NCBI GenBank assembly: GCA_030280995.1
Contig: JASXTE010000014.1
Location: forward strand, 3,458,656-3,522,655
Length of the DNA: 64,000 bases
Origin: Hemileia vastatrix
Lineage: Eukaryota; Basidiomycota; Pucciniomycetes; Pucciniales; Zaghouaniaceae
Direction of reading: 5' to 3'
The notes beneath the pieces are model-generated. The model made no database searches, was not told where the DNA came from, and saw only the letters and a list, made by a program, of their open reading frames with translations. Every line of letters begins with the position of its first letter. Positions within the stretch are counted from its first letter, which is position 1. Shown here piece by piece: positions 34,828-46,439 of this stretch. A program made the translations under genes and the position numbers.

Positions 34828-36029
34828 TCATATACTCTCATAATACATATTTTTTTCTTTATCATATATAACCCATCCCTTTTCACCAACTGAGTAGCCA
34901 ATTACAATACACCTAATTCTTCTCTTGTCCAGTTTTTTTCTTCTCTCACATGGTAAATGTATCAATCCTATTTCACCAAAAACCCTAAGGTGATCTAATC
35001 TAGGTTTGTATCCTATAAAAAGTTCAAATGGTGTAAGTTTATTAGATATCAAATCTGGGAGACAATTGTAAATTTATTTTTCCCACATTTATTCTTGTCT
35101 CCAGAATAATTCATTAAGGTTACTTTCAACTAAAAAAGTTTTACCACTGTTGGAAATGGTTTTATTAAATCTTTCAGAATTTCCATTTTGTCCATGAGTG
35201 TAAGGCATGCACCATTCATGTTTTATACCCTTTTCAGAGAGAATTTTTTTAAAAGGTGGTTCATATACTCCGTGCCATTGTTGGTGCATAAGATCTTAAC
35301 TCTTTTTGAAATAAAATTTTCCAGTAAATTAATGTTTTGGACAAGGCTGTCATACACATCTTTTTTGCTTCTGAGTAATTCACACACTCCAAAGGAAGTA
35401 TAGAGATCCCAGTACATGACCATGTATATAAAGCCTACAGGGGTTGATTCCATTGGTCCTTTTATATCTATAATGATAATATCAAGTTTGTCTACATGTT
35501 GATCCAAGTGTTTCCATATTGTATTTTGACATCTCTCACTTTTGGACACTTTTCAGGATTCACAGTTAATGATTCCAGGTGGTAGATATTCTGGTATGCC
35601 TTCAGCTCCACCAAAAAAAACAGTTTTTTTATGAACTTGAGGCTATGATGGCCAAGCCATTTGTGCTATTCCATAAGTTTATTGTTAGTGTTACTCATAT
35701 TTTAACTTAGTGGAATGGTTAGGCATGTTCTTCCATTTAGACATTCAATAGTTATATTCTCAATGTCTCTCTTGGACAATGGTCTTTTTAAAAGTCATTT
35801 TCTATCTTTGTATGTAGAAGACAACATTTCATTGCATTATTTATCTAAAATTGTAAATTTATTTCCCTCATGTCCAATTTTACCCCCTGCCTGCTTCTAT
35901 AATGGCTGCCAGTGATATCAGTGGACCATTAGCTTTATCACAGTATAGAACAGCTCATAGTACAAGAATACAACCATTTCTATTCAGAAAGCCCATTTCT
36001 CCTGCCCTTTTAATGTAGCATGTATCTGT
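34828..36029 (-). pseudogene. Copia element A integrase, decayed
   Basis: The gag-pre-integrase block MEWHKWLGHHSLKFIKKLF lies near 35680, zinc-binding Cys remnants follow, then core fragments (DLYTSFGVCELLRSKKD, LCTNNGTEYMN, MPYTHGQNGNSERFNKT) at 35549-35089 and TPFELFIGYKPRLDHLRVFG at 35050-34980. The core Glu is visible in GNSERF. Stops and frameshifts throughout. Interrupted at 36029 by the solo LTR. Confidence 0.85.
36025..36029. repeat. Target-site duplication of solo LTR, left
   Basis: TCTGT, repeated exactly at 37114-37118. Confidence 0.8.
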
Positions 36030-37113
36030 TGTCAGGCCTGAGTCACTGTAAGAGGTATTAATAAGTCTTATAAGCAGTACTAAGGTCTGAATAGAACCAA
36101 ACCAAGGTTAGGTAAAATATTATACTATAAAATCCCACACTATTTATAACTTTGATTATCTGTTATAAAACAAGTACTGTTTATATAATAATATAAATCC
36201 CTCAATTTAGTGTTATAACAATATTTATGACTATGTATAGTTATTCCCACATCTGTTTATATACAATATAAACTAGGTTCCAAACTAAAGTATATAAATA
36301 AGTTATACATACTAGTAAGTTATTAATTCAATATATTAATAAAATATAGTACTTATACTTCTGAAATTCTTACTTGGACTACTTAAAAAGTTGGGAAGCA
36401 GGAATAAGATATCAATATTTATAATCTACTGAGAAATAGAGCTTACCTGTTTAAGATACAATATCAGTAATATAATATTGAATTTATATTAGATGGTTAG
36501 GGGAAAACTAATAATATATATATTAACCTATGCAGTGGACCTCACTCAATATAGCTGTAATGATATTTAATTATTAAGACTCAAGAGACTACAACAGTAG
36601 TAACTTCAAGAATACTAAAAGTATCTAGTTTAAGTTGTGGTAAAAGCAGATGGTGATTTCTAGAGGAAATCACCTCTTTATATCTTATTTCATTCATAGT
36701 ATTTACATGTGTTTTATTTAATTCTCATTTTCATCCCTTCATTTACTCTATCTGTACCCCTGACTTCATATCTGCTTGAATTAATATTCCTATATTCATT
36801 CCTGCATCTTTTCCTACCTGCATTCTGTTCCTGCTTCCTAATTTTTTCATCTTTATCGGCCTGCATTCTGTTTCTGTTTCTTTCACCTTTATCTACCTGC
36901 ATGCTGTTTGTGCTTCCTTATCTTTCTGCATACTTGTCTACCTACATGCTTTTTTCTGCTTGATTATCTTCCTGCATGTCTTTTCTATATTCATCCCTGC
37001 ATTCTTATTTATTTATCTTTATTATATTCTTTTCCTATATTGTTTAGTTCATCCCTAAATTAACTAATTAATATCTACTGTTTTTATCAGCTATTTACTG
37101 TTCCTCGATGACA
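36030..37113. repeat. Solo LTR (gypsy type) inside copia element A
   Basis: 1084 bases from TGTCAGGCC to GATGACA with a perfect 5-bp duplication (TCTGT). Removing it and one TCTGT rejoins the copia protease region to the integrase region. The 3' third holds a minisatellite at about 36800-36990 (CCTGCAT.CTGTTTCTGCTTCCT-like units of about 40 bases). No coding region of its own, so it is a solo LTR left by recombination. Orientation is not clear. Confidence 0.8.
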
Positions 37114-37118
37114 TCTGT
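37114..37118. repeat. Target-site duplication of solo LTR, right
   Basis: TCTGT, identical to 36025-36029. Confidence 0.8.
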
Positions 37119-38514
37119 GGTGTTAGTTGAAACTTTTAAGGGTATTGGTTTTTGGAACACATGAAAGTCTACTATCTGGTTTAGGTCTCAGTTAGATTGT
37201 GGGTTGCACCCAAGTCTATTATGAGTTCAGAGAAAGAGAAATAAGCATGTGGAAGGTTTATCTCTTCCTTGGGTCCCTCACTATTGGTGATGGATTCATC
37301 ATCTAGTTCAGTAGCTTTAGAAGACAGGGTAATCTAGCTCCATTGAGGGGGGTAGCAGGGTCAATAGGAGTTGGTAAAATTTTGGTATGGTTGTGGGGAA
37401 GGAGGAGCAGATGAAGTAGAAGGAGAAGGGGGAGTTGAACCAATAATTTGAGGGTGTAGGCAGGGAAATTATTGATATTTGGGTATATTGGGAACCAAGG
37501 CAGAGTAATGAGCTTGCCATCCACCAAAAGGAGGAAAAGGCATCATTTGAGGAGGGAGAAGAATATTATTCTTCAAGGGACAGTTTTTAGAAATATGGCT
37601 GGGTTTTTTACAAGTGTAACATGAGCCACCTCTATGGAATGCATTTGCTTCTATAGACTCATCAGTGGTATCACATATAAAAGACATGATATTTGTGGCA
37701 GATTGATGGTGTTCAGAAGTTTCACATGTGGCAATTATAGTGAGAATTTTAGCTGGGATAAGGAGAATTACTGCTAGTTGTCTTTTTGTATCAACTCTGT
37801 CAACAACATTAATAGATAAGGGATTTGATTTGGGAATCAGTAGTGGTAAGAAGATGTAAAAAATATTTTCTGGGTTAATTGTGGAGCCTGAGTCTGCTAG
37901 CTGGGCTATTTTATCAATGATTGCTTGACCAAAGATTTTGTGATTTTTAAAAGGCTCATAGTCAATAGACAACAAGTTGTGCCATAGAGGATTGCAGAAA
38001 ATTTTGTTTTACGTGCATGAATCTAGCATAGGCTGTATTGGAATCATCAATTTGTTTGCATACTTTATTCACAATGGTTTTCATAATAACTACTTGAGAA
38101 ATAACATCATCAATTATCATAATGTGGTATTTTGAACAATAGGTAGCAATGTAAAGGCTATCACCCTGGAACCTTCAAAGAACATGGCAGACCTTGGCAT
38201 ACCATTCCAGATAGTTTTCTCCAGTAAGGCTTATATTGTAAGACTTTTGGTGGATAATTTTGGAGGATTGTTCAACATCTTCCAGTATTTCTGTTAAAGT
38301 TTTTTTTTGAAATATGGATGAGGATTTTTTATATGGCTTAGGGCCTTCTTCTGCAGGGAAATGGTTAGGGGGGTTTTGTGGATTGGAAGAGGAAGCATTG
38401 GGAGTAGCTGGATTGAAAATGGGTGGTGTATTGCTAAGGAAGAAAGGGTTGAACGTATTGGAGGATGAAATATTAAAAGTATTGAAGGACATATTTTTTA
38501 GGGTGAGAAAATAG
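37119..38514 (-). pseudogene. Copia element A gag and protease
   Basis: Gag starts at 38492 (MSFNTFNISSSNTFNPFFLS), with KSYNISLTGENYLEWYAKV; a second frame 37975-37469 carries the zinc knuckle CYTCKKPSHISKNC (Cx2Cx4Hx4C). The protease remnant near 37200 reads LIIDLGATHNLT, with Leu where copia proteases have Thr after the catalytic Asp. Stops separate all parts. The reading continues across the solo LTR. Confidence 0.8.
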
Positions 38515-38620
38515 ACAAAAAAGTTATAAAAGTGTTACTATGGTATATTAAAAAATAGAATAATAAAGATATTGTGGTTGTTAAACTAGTAAGGAAAAAA
38601 GTAACAGTTTTGTGTTAATG

Positions 38621-38633
38621 CAAGCCCATAACC
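38621..38633 (-). promoter_or_regulatory. Primer binding site of copia element A
   Basis: GGTTATGGGCTTG on the minus strand follows the LTR end. It is complementary to the anticodon arm of initiator tRNA-Met, the internal half-tRNA primer known for copia. Confidence 0.65.
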
Positions 38634-38768
38634 TATTGGGAAGCTAACCAGTTTTACATTACTTGTAACACTCTTTATATATAATATAGAATATCTATAT
38701 ACATAATAGTCTTGCAGTTTCTAGTAAATTCTACTGTATTCTAGTTATTACTTTTTAGGTCCTTTAGA
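38634..38768 (-). repeat. 5' LTR of copia element A
   Basis: About 135 bases between the primer site and 38768. 38690-38768 matches 32976-33048. The inner terminus reads TATTGGG where TG is expected, so it is mutated. The outer edge is approximate. Confidence 0.6.
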
Positions 38769-40065
38769 GGGTTCTTCTTCAGCAGACATTTGGTTTTCTG
38801 TGGTGATAGGTCTAGGCCATGCAACTCTTCAATCACACAATTTATTCAGCTTCTGTTGGATTTCATGTATCAAGTGGAGTCTAGCATCAAACATTGGTGA
38901 CTGATGGTTATAAGGGCACAGGCTATAGTCATGAGCTGTTGAGTCACAGTCAGAACATTGTCACCATGCTCCCAGAGAACAATAAGAATCCATATGGTGG
39001 TTGGTATGGATTGGAGGACAAGAATTATGATTGAAGTATCTGTCCAACCTGTGATTTGGGTGACAATAAACATTTGATTAAACTTTGGAAACAGAAAATG
39101 ATGAGATTGGTTTGTATTTTCTCTGGCCATTGAGTTTATATGACTAATATTGGTAAGTCTCATATAATTTTGATGAGACAGTTTATTTACATTGGTTCTG
39201 TTGTTGGTAGCTCAACACACATTGACATATATATCAGAGAATTGAGATGAGAGGAGACCATGGGTAAGAATTCCTAATTTCATGACACTATCAAACATGA
39301 AACAGGTGCATTTGATAGCTAATTATAGCTAATTACCAAATTCATTTGGATTGTTGTATGTTTTATTTTGTAAATCTAGCATTTCACATATGGGTGCCAT
39401 TTGGGAGGAGTGTGAGGTGGAGTTAAATTTAGAGTGGATCAAGGTGTAGACTTGTTAGAATTTCCTTTATTTTGGTAGTTTTTTTTTGTAAGGAGATGTC
39501 TATTAAATGATATACTACCATGTATGATATCCAATCTTTAACTGCATTGTCAGATGTATTGGTAGAGATTTGAGTGTAGTCGGTGGTTCCAACATAATCT
39601 AGTAGAATGTTCATGACACTATGATTCGATTTGTACCAGTTAAATCTGTCTTCTATAAGATTAGGAGTGTCTTTTAACATTTCCTTTACACCCCTTATCT
39701 CCTTAAATCTTGCAATCACATTGTTGATTGCATAAGAATTGATTGGGGGAGGGGCTGTTGTTGTTTGAGGAGAATGTGGGGTAGAAAATTGTTATTGGGT
39801 GGATGTAGATGGTGTAGGGGTTTCAGGATCCATGCTTTGTGATTGTTGGGAGGAGAAGGTTTGTGGTGGTGTTGTAGCTGTGGGTTTGGGATGGTTATGT
39901 AATGCATGCAATTCACGTATAAGGCAATGTGGTGGTTGATTGTCTTGTTTTACAGATATATTGAAGTTTTTAGCTGCTAATTTCCTCCTCAGAAGTGATG
40001 ATTATGGTAGTCAGTGTGGTGTTTTAAGATGTCAGGACAATGCACTTATATACTTTAAAGAAAGG
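38769..40065 (-). pseudogene. Copia element B gag
   Basis: Minus-strand gag fragments: ARFKEIRGVKEMLKDTPNL with DWISYMVVYHLID (39719-39429) and, in another frame near 38910, the zinc knuckle CSDCDSTAHDYSLC (Cx2Cx4Hx4C). Pol is absent: the sequence meets the LTR of copia A at 38768. Its primer site and LTR lie just upstream, so this is a truncated copia of a different family. Confidence 0.75.
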
Positions 40066-40077
40066 AGCCCATAACCT
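40066..40077 (-). promoter_or_regulatory. Primer binding site of copia element B
   Basis: GGTTATGGGCTCC on the minus strand after TTACA, complementary to the initiator tRNA-Met anticodon arm as in copia A and C. Confidence 0.65.
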
Positions 40078-40200
40078 GTAAGTATGGCATTAGTCTCAGT
40101 CCTGGAATGAACCAGAGAAAAAGTTTGGTGCCATGACTGAAGTTTTATATACATGATTACTAAGCACGTGAATATGAACCACCTAACACATCTCATGCAT
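40078..40200 (-). repeat. Probable 5' LTR of copia element B
   Basis: Plus-strand sequence starts TGTAAGTATGG next to the primer site and contains a TATATACATGATTAC block. The outer end is not defined because the LINE follows; no second LTR is seen. Confidence 0.45.
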
Positions 40201-40308
40201 GTTGCTTTTTTTTATTTTTTTTATTTCATACAATCTCACCCAACAAGGGGCATGAAGGAAATGTAAGCTAAATAAGCAAGTATTTACAAACTGAGGGGAG
40301 ACAAAAAC

Positions 40309-41538
40309 CTAATGAGCAGAAACTAATGGCAATTTAAAATGTAACTCTTTGAAGAAAGCTATAAGAGAAGAAGTAGTAAAGGATAACTTGTTTTTAGAAA
40401 CTTCTTTGATAAGAGAGCTACAAATAGTGGAGTGAGCAGGGCAAAAAAGTAAAACATGTTCTGGTGTGTCTTTTGCCCCCATGGAGCAGAGGACGCAGAT
40501 AGGTGAGTCAACTTCCTCGAAGCAAAACAAGTAATTTTTCAGGGGGGAATGACCAGAGCAGCACTGGGAAGAAACAGTAGCCCATGGCCATGAAAGAGAC
40601 AAGAGAGTTTTGAAAATTTGAGAGGTTTCAAATTTTCCTCTGAGTTTTTTGAGGACATCTGGAGGTGGGGCTAAAATGAGGAGGGAAGGGTGATGCAATT
40701 TTAAGAAAGATTTTAAAGCAGAAACAGATGGAGGAGGAGGGGCAAATGAAAAATAAGACTCAGCATGAGGGGCCAATGGATGAGTGCCATTTGCCAGGGA
40801 GTCAACCAATTTGTTTCCCTGGACGCCAGAGTGGCCTGGGAACCATTGCAATTTAATTTTAAGAGTGGTATTGAGCTCAAAAATTTGGTTAAATGTGTGC
40901 ACAATGGCACTGAGCAACGCAGCATTAGTGGAAGGTGAAGATAGGGAAGATAATTTCCTAATAACTGCTTGATTATCTGAGAGGATTGTGAGTGAAGGAA
41001 GGATGCTATGGAAGGGGTTAGTCAAGAAGAGCCTGAGCCCTAAGAGAATGCCCACCAACTCAGCTTCAAAAACTGAATATAGAGAAGCATCAACAAGTCG
41101 GGCTACTAGAGGGAGAGGGAGGCTCAGATTGATAGCGGCAGAGAAAATGCTCTTCTCGGATCTTGACCCATCTGTGTAAATGAAGTTTGAGGGTAGAGGG
41201 TGAGATGAAAAGGAGCTCAAAACGTTTTTAAGGGCTTTTTCCTTTGGCATATCAATGACCACCTCAAAAAGAGGGGGAGCCCAGGGAGGGAAACTTGCAA
41301 GGGAACGGGAGTCCAAATTAATAAGAGGGAAGTGAGGAGGGAAAAAGAAAGGGGAAGATAGAAGGTGTAATGGGTTGAGATTCAGTTTGGGTAGAGGAGA
41401 AGAGATTATTGATCTAGCTAGACTAGCCATCGGATTAGAGGGGGGGATGGTGAGAAGTCTGGCCCATGCTTTATGCACAATAAGATCTAAGCGCTGTTTG
41501 CTTGGAAGAGAAGCTGAATCATGAAGAAGAAAGAACAC
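40309..41538 (-). pseudogene. LINE RNase H and C-terminal zinc motif
   Basis: A 409-codon open frame. RNase H residues are visible: Asp in YTDGSRSEKS (about residue 125), Glu in FEAELVGI, Asp in LSDNQAVI and the GHSGVQGNKLVDSLA block. Near the end is CVLCSMGAKDTPEHVLLFC, a Cys/His motif common after RNase H in this clade. This is the best-preserved part of the element and is separated from RT by a break near 41550-41610. Confidence 0.92.
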
Positions 41539-41610
41539 AGGGGTAGAATGGAAGCAACCAAGCTCTCTTCACATGGCCCTATTGTTGACCACTTGCAACA
41601 TTCTTGTTGT

Positions 41611-42846
41611 TCAAGAGGTAATTCTAGGGCTGTGCCAGACAATGGCAGCATAGTCTGTTCTTGAGTGAATGAGAGATTTAATTAGGAGCTTATACTGACA
41701 GAGTGGGATGCCCCAGCCAGACAAAGCAAGACAGTAAATTGTATTGGCAGCTTGAAATCCCTTGGCAACAACTTTTGTGCCATTGGGTTTGAAAGAGAGT
41801 GTAGAGTCCAGTTCCATGCCCAGCCATTTGAACAAAGAGACTGGCACCAGAGATTGATCATTGACAAGAAGAGTGGGGGGAGACTTTAGAAGGGGGAGAC
41901 ATTTGGTTTTGGGAACATCAAAGACTGCTGCATGAGATTGACCCCATTCAAGAGCCTCTGCACCCAATTGAGACAATGTTGTAGTAACTTTGGGAGGGTT
42001 CTTGTCAGCTGATAGGAAAATGATATTGTCAATATATCCAATAGCTAAACAGGATCTGGAAATAGAGGGAAGCATGAGCAAAGACAATTTGTAAATGATG
42101 TACAGGAGAGGAGATAAAGGAGAGCCTTGAGGAAGGCCCTTAGTAAAAAAGTTGTAGGGAGATTCATATGTGGAGAATGATATGTTGGTGTTGCGGCCTT
42201 CTAAAGAGTTTGTGATAAGGGATATGAGGTCATGAGGAAGTGGGAGTGATAAGAGAGTGTGTTGGAGTCTTCAAATTTCTACAGATGGGAAAGCACCTTT
42301 GACATCAATAAAAAGGGTGCCAAAAACCTTACCTAGCCTCCACTGATCCTTGGTCCAGACAGTGAGGTGTAGTAAAGCGTCTGACATACTTCTCAGGGGA
42401 CACCCACCATGATGGATTTCAGGGAGTAAATTGCCTGATTCCATGAAAAAAGACAAATGGTTTGTTAGCATTAAATCAAACAGCTTTCCCATGGTGTTGA
42501 GGAGTGCAATCAGGCAGTAAGCACTGGGGACAGAGTAATTTGGGTGGCCAGGCTTAGGGATGATTACTGATCTGGCTTGTTTCCAAATGATTGGATAATG
42601 ACCTGTATTCAAACACTGTTTAAAAAGGGGTAATAGAATGTCAGAAATAGAAATAGGATTAAAATGTAGAAACGCATTGGGAATCCTTTCAGGGTCAGGT
42701 TCTCTGCCTTTTTTGGTCTTAAGCAAGGTAAATATCAGCTCATGTTTGGTGAAAGGCAAAGACTTGAGGGGAGAAGTGGGGAAGGGAGGGGGAATTGAAG
42801 ACAAATTGGATGGAATTACGGCAACTGAGGTGCCTTCAAAAATCAT
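41611..42846 (-). pseudogene. LINE reverse transcriptase, active site altered
   Basis: Two frames: 42846-42271 (LLKTKKGREPDPERIPNAFL, WKQARSVIIPKPG, TLFIDVKGAFPSVE) and 42087-41611. GLPQGSPLSPLLYIIYKL lies between them near 42100. The catalytic box reads GYIDNIIFLSAD: the second Asp of the YxDD box is Asn, so this copy is probably catalytically dead. Stops lie near 42270 and 42090. Confidence 0.9.
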
Positions 42847-42872
42847 GGAGGCTTTTAAGAGATTGTAAGTGA

Positions 42873-44055
42873 TTATGGAACCTGACTCATCTGGTAGAGG
42901 TGGGTTAGAACAAGGTTCAGAGGGTAGAGAAAGTTACTTAGCGGTTTTTTGAAGGGTAAGAGGAGTGAGAGAGGATTTGACGTTTTGCCAATGAGATTTT
43001 TGTAGATATTTAATTTTGGGAATGTTTTGCTTGCTGCCAGGAACTTGGCCCTATTTTGAGGGGTAGGAGAGGCGCCCATTCTTCTCTGAGAACTGTAACA
43101 GGATTTCTTGAGGTGATCCAAGATATCTCTGTTCTACCATACACAACACAATGAGCCTGGCTGCTGTAGTGGGACAAAACACTCCATTAGTTCGATAAAC
43201 AGGGAAGTGACATATTCAGCAGCCTGGTCTATGTCAGAGGGGGAGGGGGAGGGAGAAGGAGGGGTAATGGAGGAAAGAAAAATAGAAAGAGAATACTCAT
43301 CCAATTTTTTCCAGTTACAAAAGGGTTTGTGTGTCTTTGGAAGAGGGGAGAGGAGGAAATGAGTGATGATAGATCTATAATCAGAGAGATGTGAAAGGGA
43401 TCCATCGCAGTCTGTGACACAACTAATCACCAAATTCAAGGCAGAGCAATTTGCGAACACCAGATAAATCACAGACATGAAATTTCTGGTGTTGTAGAAA
43501 GTTGGAATACCAGGTTGGGAAATTAGTGTCATGTTCAGATCAGTAATGGAATCTAGGAAGGGGGTAGCGGCAGAGTGATTGTAGGAGCGATTATCCGCAC
43601 TAGCCCATAGATCATGATGAAGATTTGAGTCAGTGAACAGAAAAGTAGGGGTATTGATGAAAGGGGAGAGGGAAGAAAAAATATGTTGAGTGGATGAAAA
43701 AATTTGAGGCAGTTGTAAATATTAACAAGGAGAAGAGGGAGAGTGAGGTCTGTGGAAGGGGAAGGGAGAGAAGTAAAGAGATGAAGAGGAAGATTTTTGT
43801 TAATATAAAAATAGCTATAGATGGGAGTTGAGTGAGGTGGGGGGGAATGATAGGCAGTACAATAAGGTGCCATCCTTGAGCAGGGGCTGGAGAAAAGTGA
43901 TTGGGAGAAAGGAAAGGCTCTTGAACAGCAAGGACATCATAAGGTGGAGCTGCGGGGTCATTAAAAAGTGAGTGAAAAACATAGAAAGAATGATGAAAGT
44001 TCAGCTGAAAGACTGTGAAAGGAAACTTTGGCAAAATATTAGGCTGTCCTATCAT
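42873..44055 (-). pseudogene. LINE endonuclease (EEP type), decayed
   Basis: Begins at 44055 with FTVFQLNFHHSFYVFHSLF and YDVLAVQEPFLSP (catalytic Glu) and continues in other frames to SDYRSIITHFLL near 43370. The SDH signature of apurinic-like endonucleases has Tyr for His here, a single C-to-T change. Frames 43873-43553 and 43532-43134 hold the middle and end. Frameshifts separate them. Confidence 0.85.
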
Positions 44056-45690
44056 ATAGACTTATTGAGAGGGCAAGCGAGCAAGTGAGGAAGTTGGAAG
44101 AGGGGAGGGGGGGAAGCATCATTGAGGAGCAAATGAAGTGATGCTTGAGCTGTTTTGATTGGATGATCATGGGGAAGGGAATTAATGCATCTAAAACACA
44201 CTGGTGAGGATAGTTTTTGCGCTTTGCAGGACTTAGTGCTGTGGTGGCCGGCACAATTGGAACATCTGGGAGGAAGGGCACAATGAATTGATAAATGGTC
44301 CTTACCCCAGCATTTGAAGCAGGTACTTTGCTCGTGGCTAACGGCCTCTGTATGATGAACCTGTCCTTCAATATATAATGGAAATGGAGGGGAAGGAGAG
44401 GATAAAGAGTCAAAAATGTTTTTGTCTAGAAGATGAAGGACAGCAGAGGAATGTTTTTTTCCCACTCTAGCATCAGGCCTTCTCAACCAAGTGACACAGT
44501 ATATGGACTTGAGGGTTTCAGGGTTGTCTTCAATCAAAGTGTTAATGTCAGATTGGCTATCAAAGTTGTAATATGTTGGTACCCCATGGACAACTACTGA
44601 ATATGTAGGAGCTTTGTAAATTAAAACTTGAGGGATCCAAGATTGCCATGCGCTGGTGAGGGTGTTGAGGTCAAGAGGGGTACCTACAATAAATTTGAAA
44701 TCATTAGATTTGTGTCTGATAATGCCTTAGACCCGTATAACTGAGGAAGAAGAGGGGTTGAGTATATTTTTTGCTTTAATTTTATTATTGAGAATGTTGT
44801 GAAGTTGAGAGTTGGTAAGATTGGTGAGGACAGGGGAGGAAGGGTTAGATTGCTTTATTGTGAAATGAGGGAGGCCTAATGGAGGATGGGAGCATTGAAC
44901 AGAAGGTGGGGAGATAGTAGATGCTGCTTGAGTGAATGAAGGGAAAGAAGAGGGGATATTTTTGGGAGGGGAGGGGGATGATGTAGCAGGAGAAGGAAGA
45001 GGAGGGAACCAGGTAAGGAGCTCATTGATTTTGTTGGTAAGAGTGGAGACGTATTGAGGAGGGGCATTGGGAGGTACCTGGTGAAAATCTGACTGATTTG
45101 CTTGGTGGGAGATTGCAGCTGCTAAAGCCTTGATTTCTGATAGAACAGCTTTATGAACTGTAACCTTGGTTCCATTGCGGGTAGGTTCTTTGATGGTATC
45201 AAGGAGATTGGTAAGGCAGGATGACAGAGCTACAGCGTTTGTGGCACATGACAAACCCACAAGACGGACAACTTGTGCTGCTGGGCATCATGATTGACTG
45301 ATGAAGGAAGTGGGGCACGGGGAGCAGAGGTAAGGCCAAAATCCACAAACAGGTTAGCAAGATTATGGCATGAGTTGTTAAGGGTTTGTGACTGAGTGGC
45401 AGGAGGGTGACCAGGGGGAGAGGCAGAAAGTTCATGAAAGAGCTCAGGGTGAGCAGCTCTAGTTTCCTCCAAGGTGCTGGGGGAGAAGAAAATCTGCATC
45501 TTTTCTGAAGATGGGCCTGTTTGGGGGACAGAGAGGCGACAGGCAGATCAGGGCTACTTGCTCTAGGGCAAGGAGGCAGAGTTGAGCTTTGAAGGGGTGG
45601 GGATTCTGGAGCCAGAGGGAGGTCAGGAGGGACGGGGGAAGGTGGTAAAGGAGGAGGCGCGTTAGTCGCATCAACATGCATGAGATTGTC
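44052..45690 (-). pseudogene. LINE ORF1, RNA-binding protein with zinc knuckles
   Basis: Starts near 45708 (MDSAQNDNLMHVDATNAPPP), Pro/Ser-rich, continues in changed frames (45499-45230, 45260-44727) and ends at 44052. An in-frame TAG closes 44727 before a region with GVPTYYNF and the frame 44537-44052. That frame has knuckles CFKCWGKDHLSIHC and CSNCAGHHSTKSC and a further CFRC. ORF1 of this type binds the LINE RNA. Two frameshifts and one stop. Confidence 0.85.
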
Positions 45691-45732
45691 ATTCTGGGCA
45701 GAATCCATCCCTGTAGTAGTGACGCATGTTGC

Positions 45733-45907
45733 TTGTAGGGGGGCGTAATTGAATCGTGCAGTGTGTGTGTGTGATGAATGTACTGCGGGACAGTTGCGTG
45801 ATTTCATGTCACATAACTTATGCGTGACATGGGCTCCTGCAGTGTGTCACATTTGATTGCAGGACATTGCCACCCGAAATGCAAATGTGACACAGTTTTA
45901 CCCGCAG
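45733..45907. repeat. Fragment of the MITE family seen at 16972
   Basis: CTTGTAGGGGGGC, then CCTGCAGTGTGTCACATTTG and GGACATTGCCACC match the right half of the 16972-17278 MITE. The left half is missing or unrecognisable on the other side of the LINE. More GC-rich than the other copy. Confidence 0.65.
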
Positions 45908-45930
45908 TGTCTCCATCAAGTTTGGGATGA

Positions 45931-46096
45931 TACAGCTAAATCGAAAAAGGTTTGTGCAGCTTTTCATAATTTTTCTCAACTTACCCAGCATTTTTAGCGG
46001 GTGACATGCTGGCGAAATGAAAATATGAGGGAAAATGCTGGGTAAGTCGCGCAACTTTTTTGGGAAGCTGCACAAAGCTTTTTCGATTTAGCTGTA
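45931..46096. repeat. Palindromic MITE with TACAGC ends
   Basis: TACAGCTAAATCGAAAAA at the left is inverted at the right (TTTTTCGATTTAGCTGTA), and GTGCAGCTT pairs with AAGCTGCAC. 166 bases with TA-type ends as in Tc1/mariner-derived MITEs. Lies 3' of the trehalose gene. Confidence 0.8.
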
Positions 46097-46439
46097 TCCC
46101 CTCTCCATCTCTTACCCAATATTTCTCATCAGTGCCCAACCGAGTGCGAGAAGTTATCAAAAATGGAGGGGGGGGCCACCCGCTGGCAATGTGTTTATTT
46201 TATTTTTTATTTTTTACAATTATATTATATATTTTATCTGAAATCGACACAAGCTTAGCTGCTCTTTTGAATGATACTACTCCAATTGTTATCTATGAGT
46301 CAAAAAATCACCTTATTCAAAAACAAAGTAAAATAAAACCTCTTGCTGTTTTAGATACTAAACATGATACATATATTCTCCACATGCTTGTTTATGAGAA
46401 TATTTTTGAAATAAATGAAAAATAGCATTTTTGTGGTTG
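46097..46439. other. Downstream region of the trehalose gene
   Basis: Contains a short GC-rich block (GGAGGGGGGGCCACCC) at about 46165-46180 and an AT-rich plus-strand frame ending 46425 with no recognised domain. Should include the 3' UTR and polyadenylation site of the gene. Confidence 0.4.

Larger units (their letters stand above)
40206..45723 (-). mobile_element. Tad-like LINE with poly(A) end and target duplication
   Basis: Non-LTR element of about 5.5 kb: ORF1 with zinc knuckles, then endonuclease, reverse transcriptase, RNase H and a C-terminal Cys/His motif. The 3' end is an A-rich tail on the minus strand (40206-40229). GCATGTTGC flanks it on both sides (40197-40205 and 45724-45732). 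It is inserted beside a dispersed MITE segment. RNase H plus Cx2C..H..C after it fits the fungal Tad clade. Apparently full length but mutated in every domain. Confidence 0.9.

Noticed and set aside
46060..46425. 121-codon plus-strand frame after the trehalose gene
   Set aside because: Its first part lies in the MITE palindrome and the rest is AT-rich without any recognised motif.
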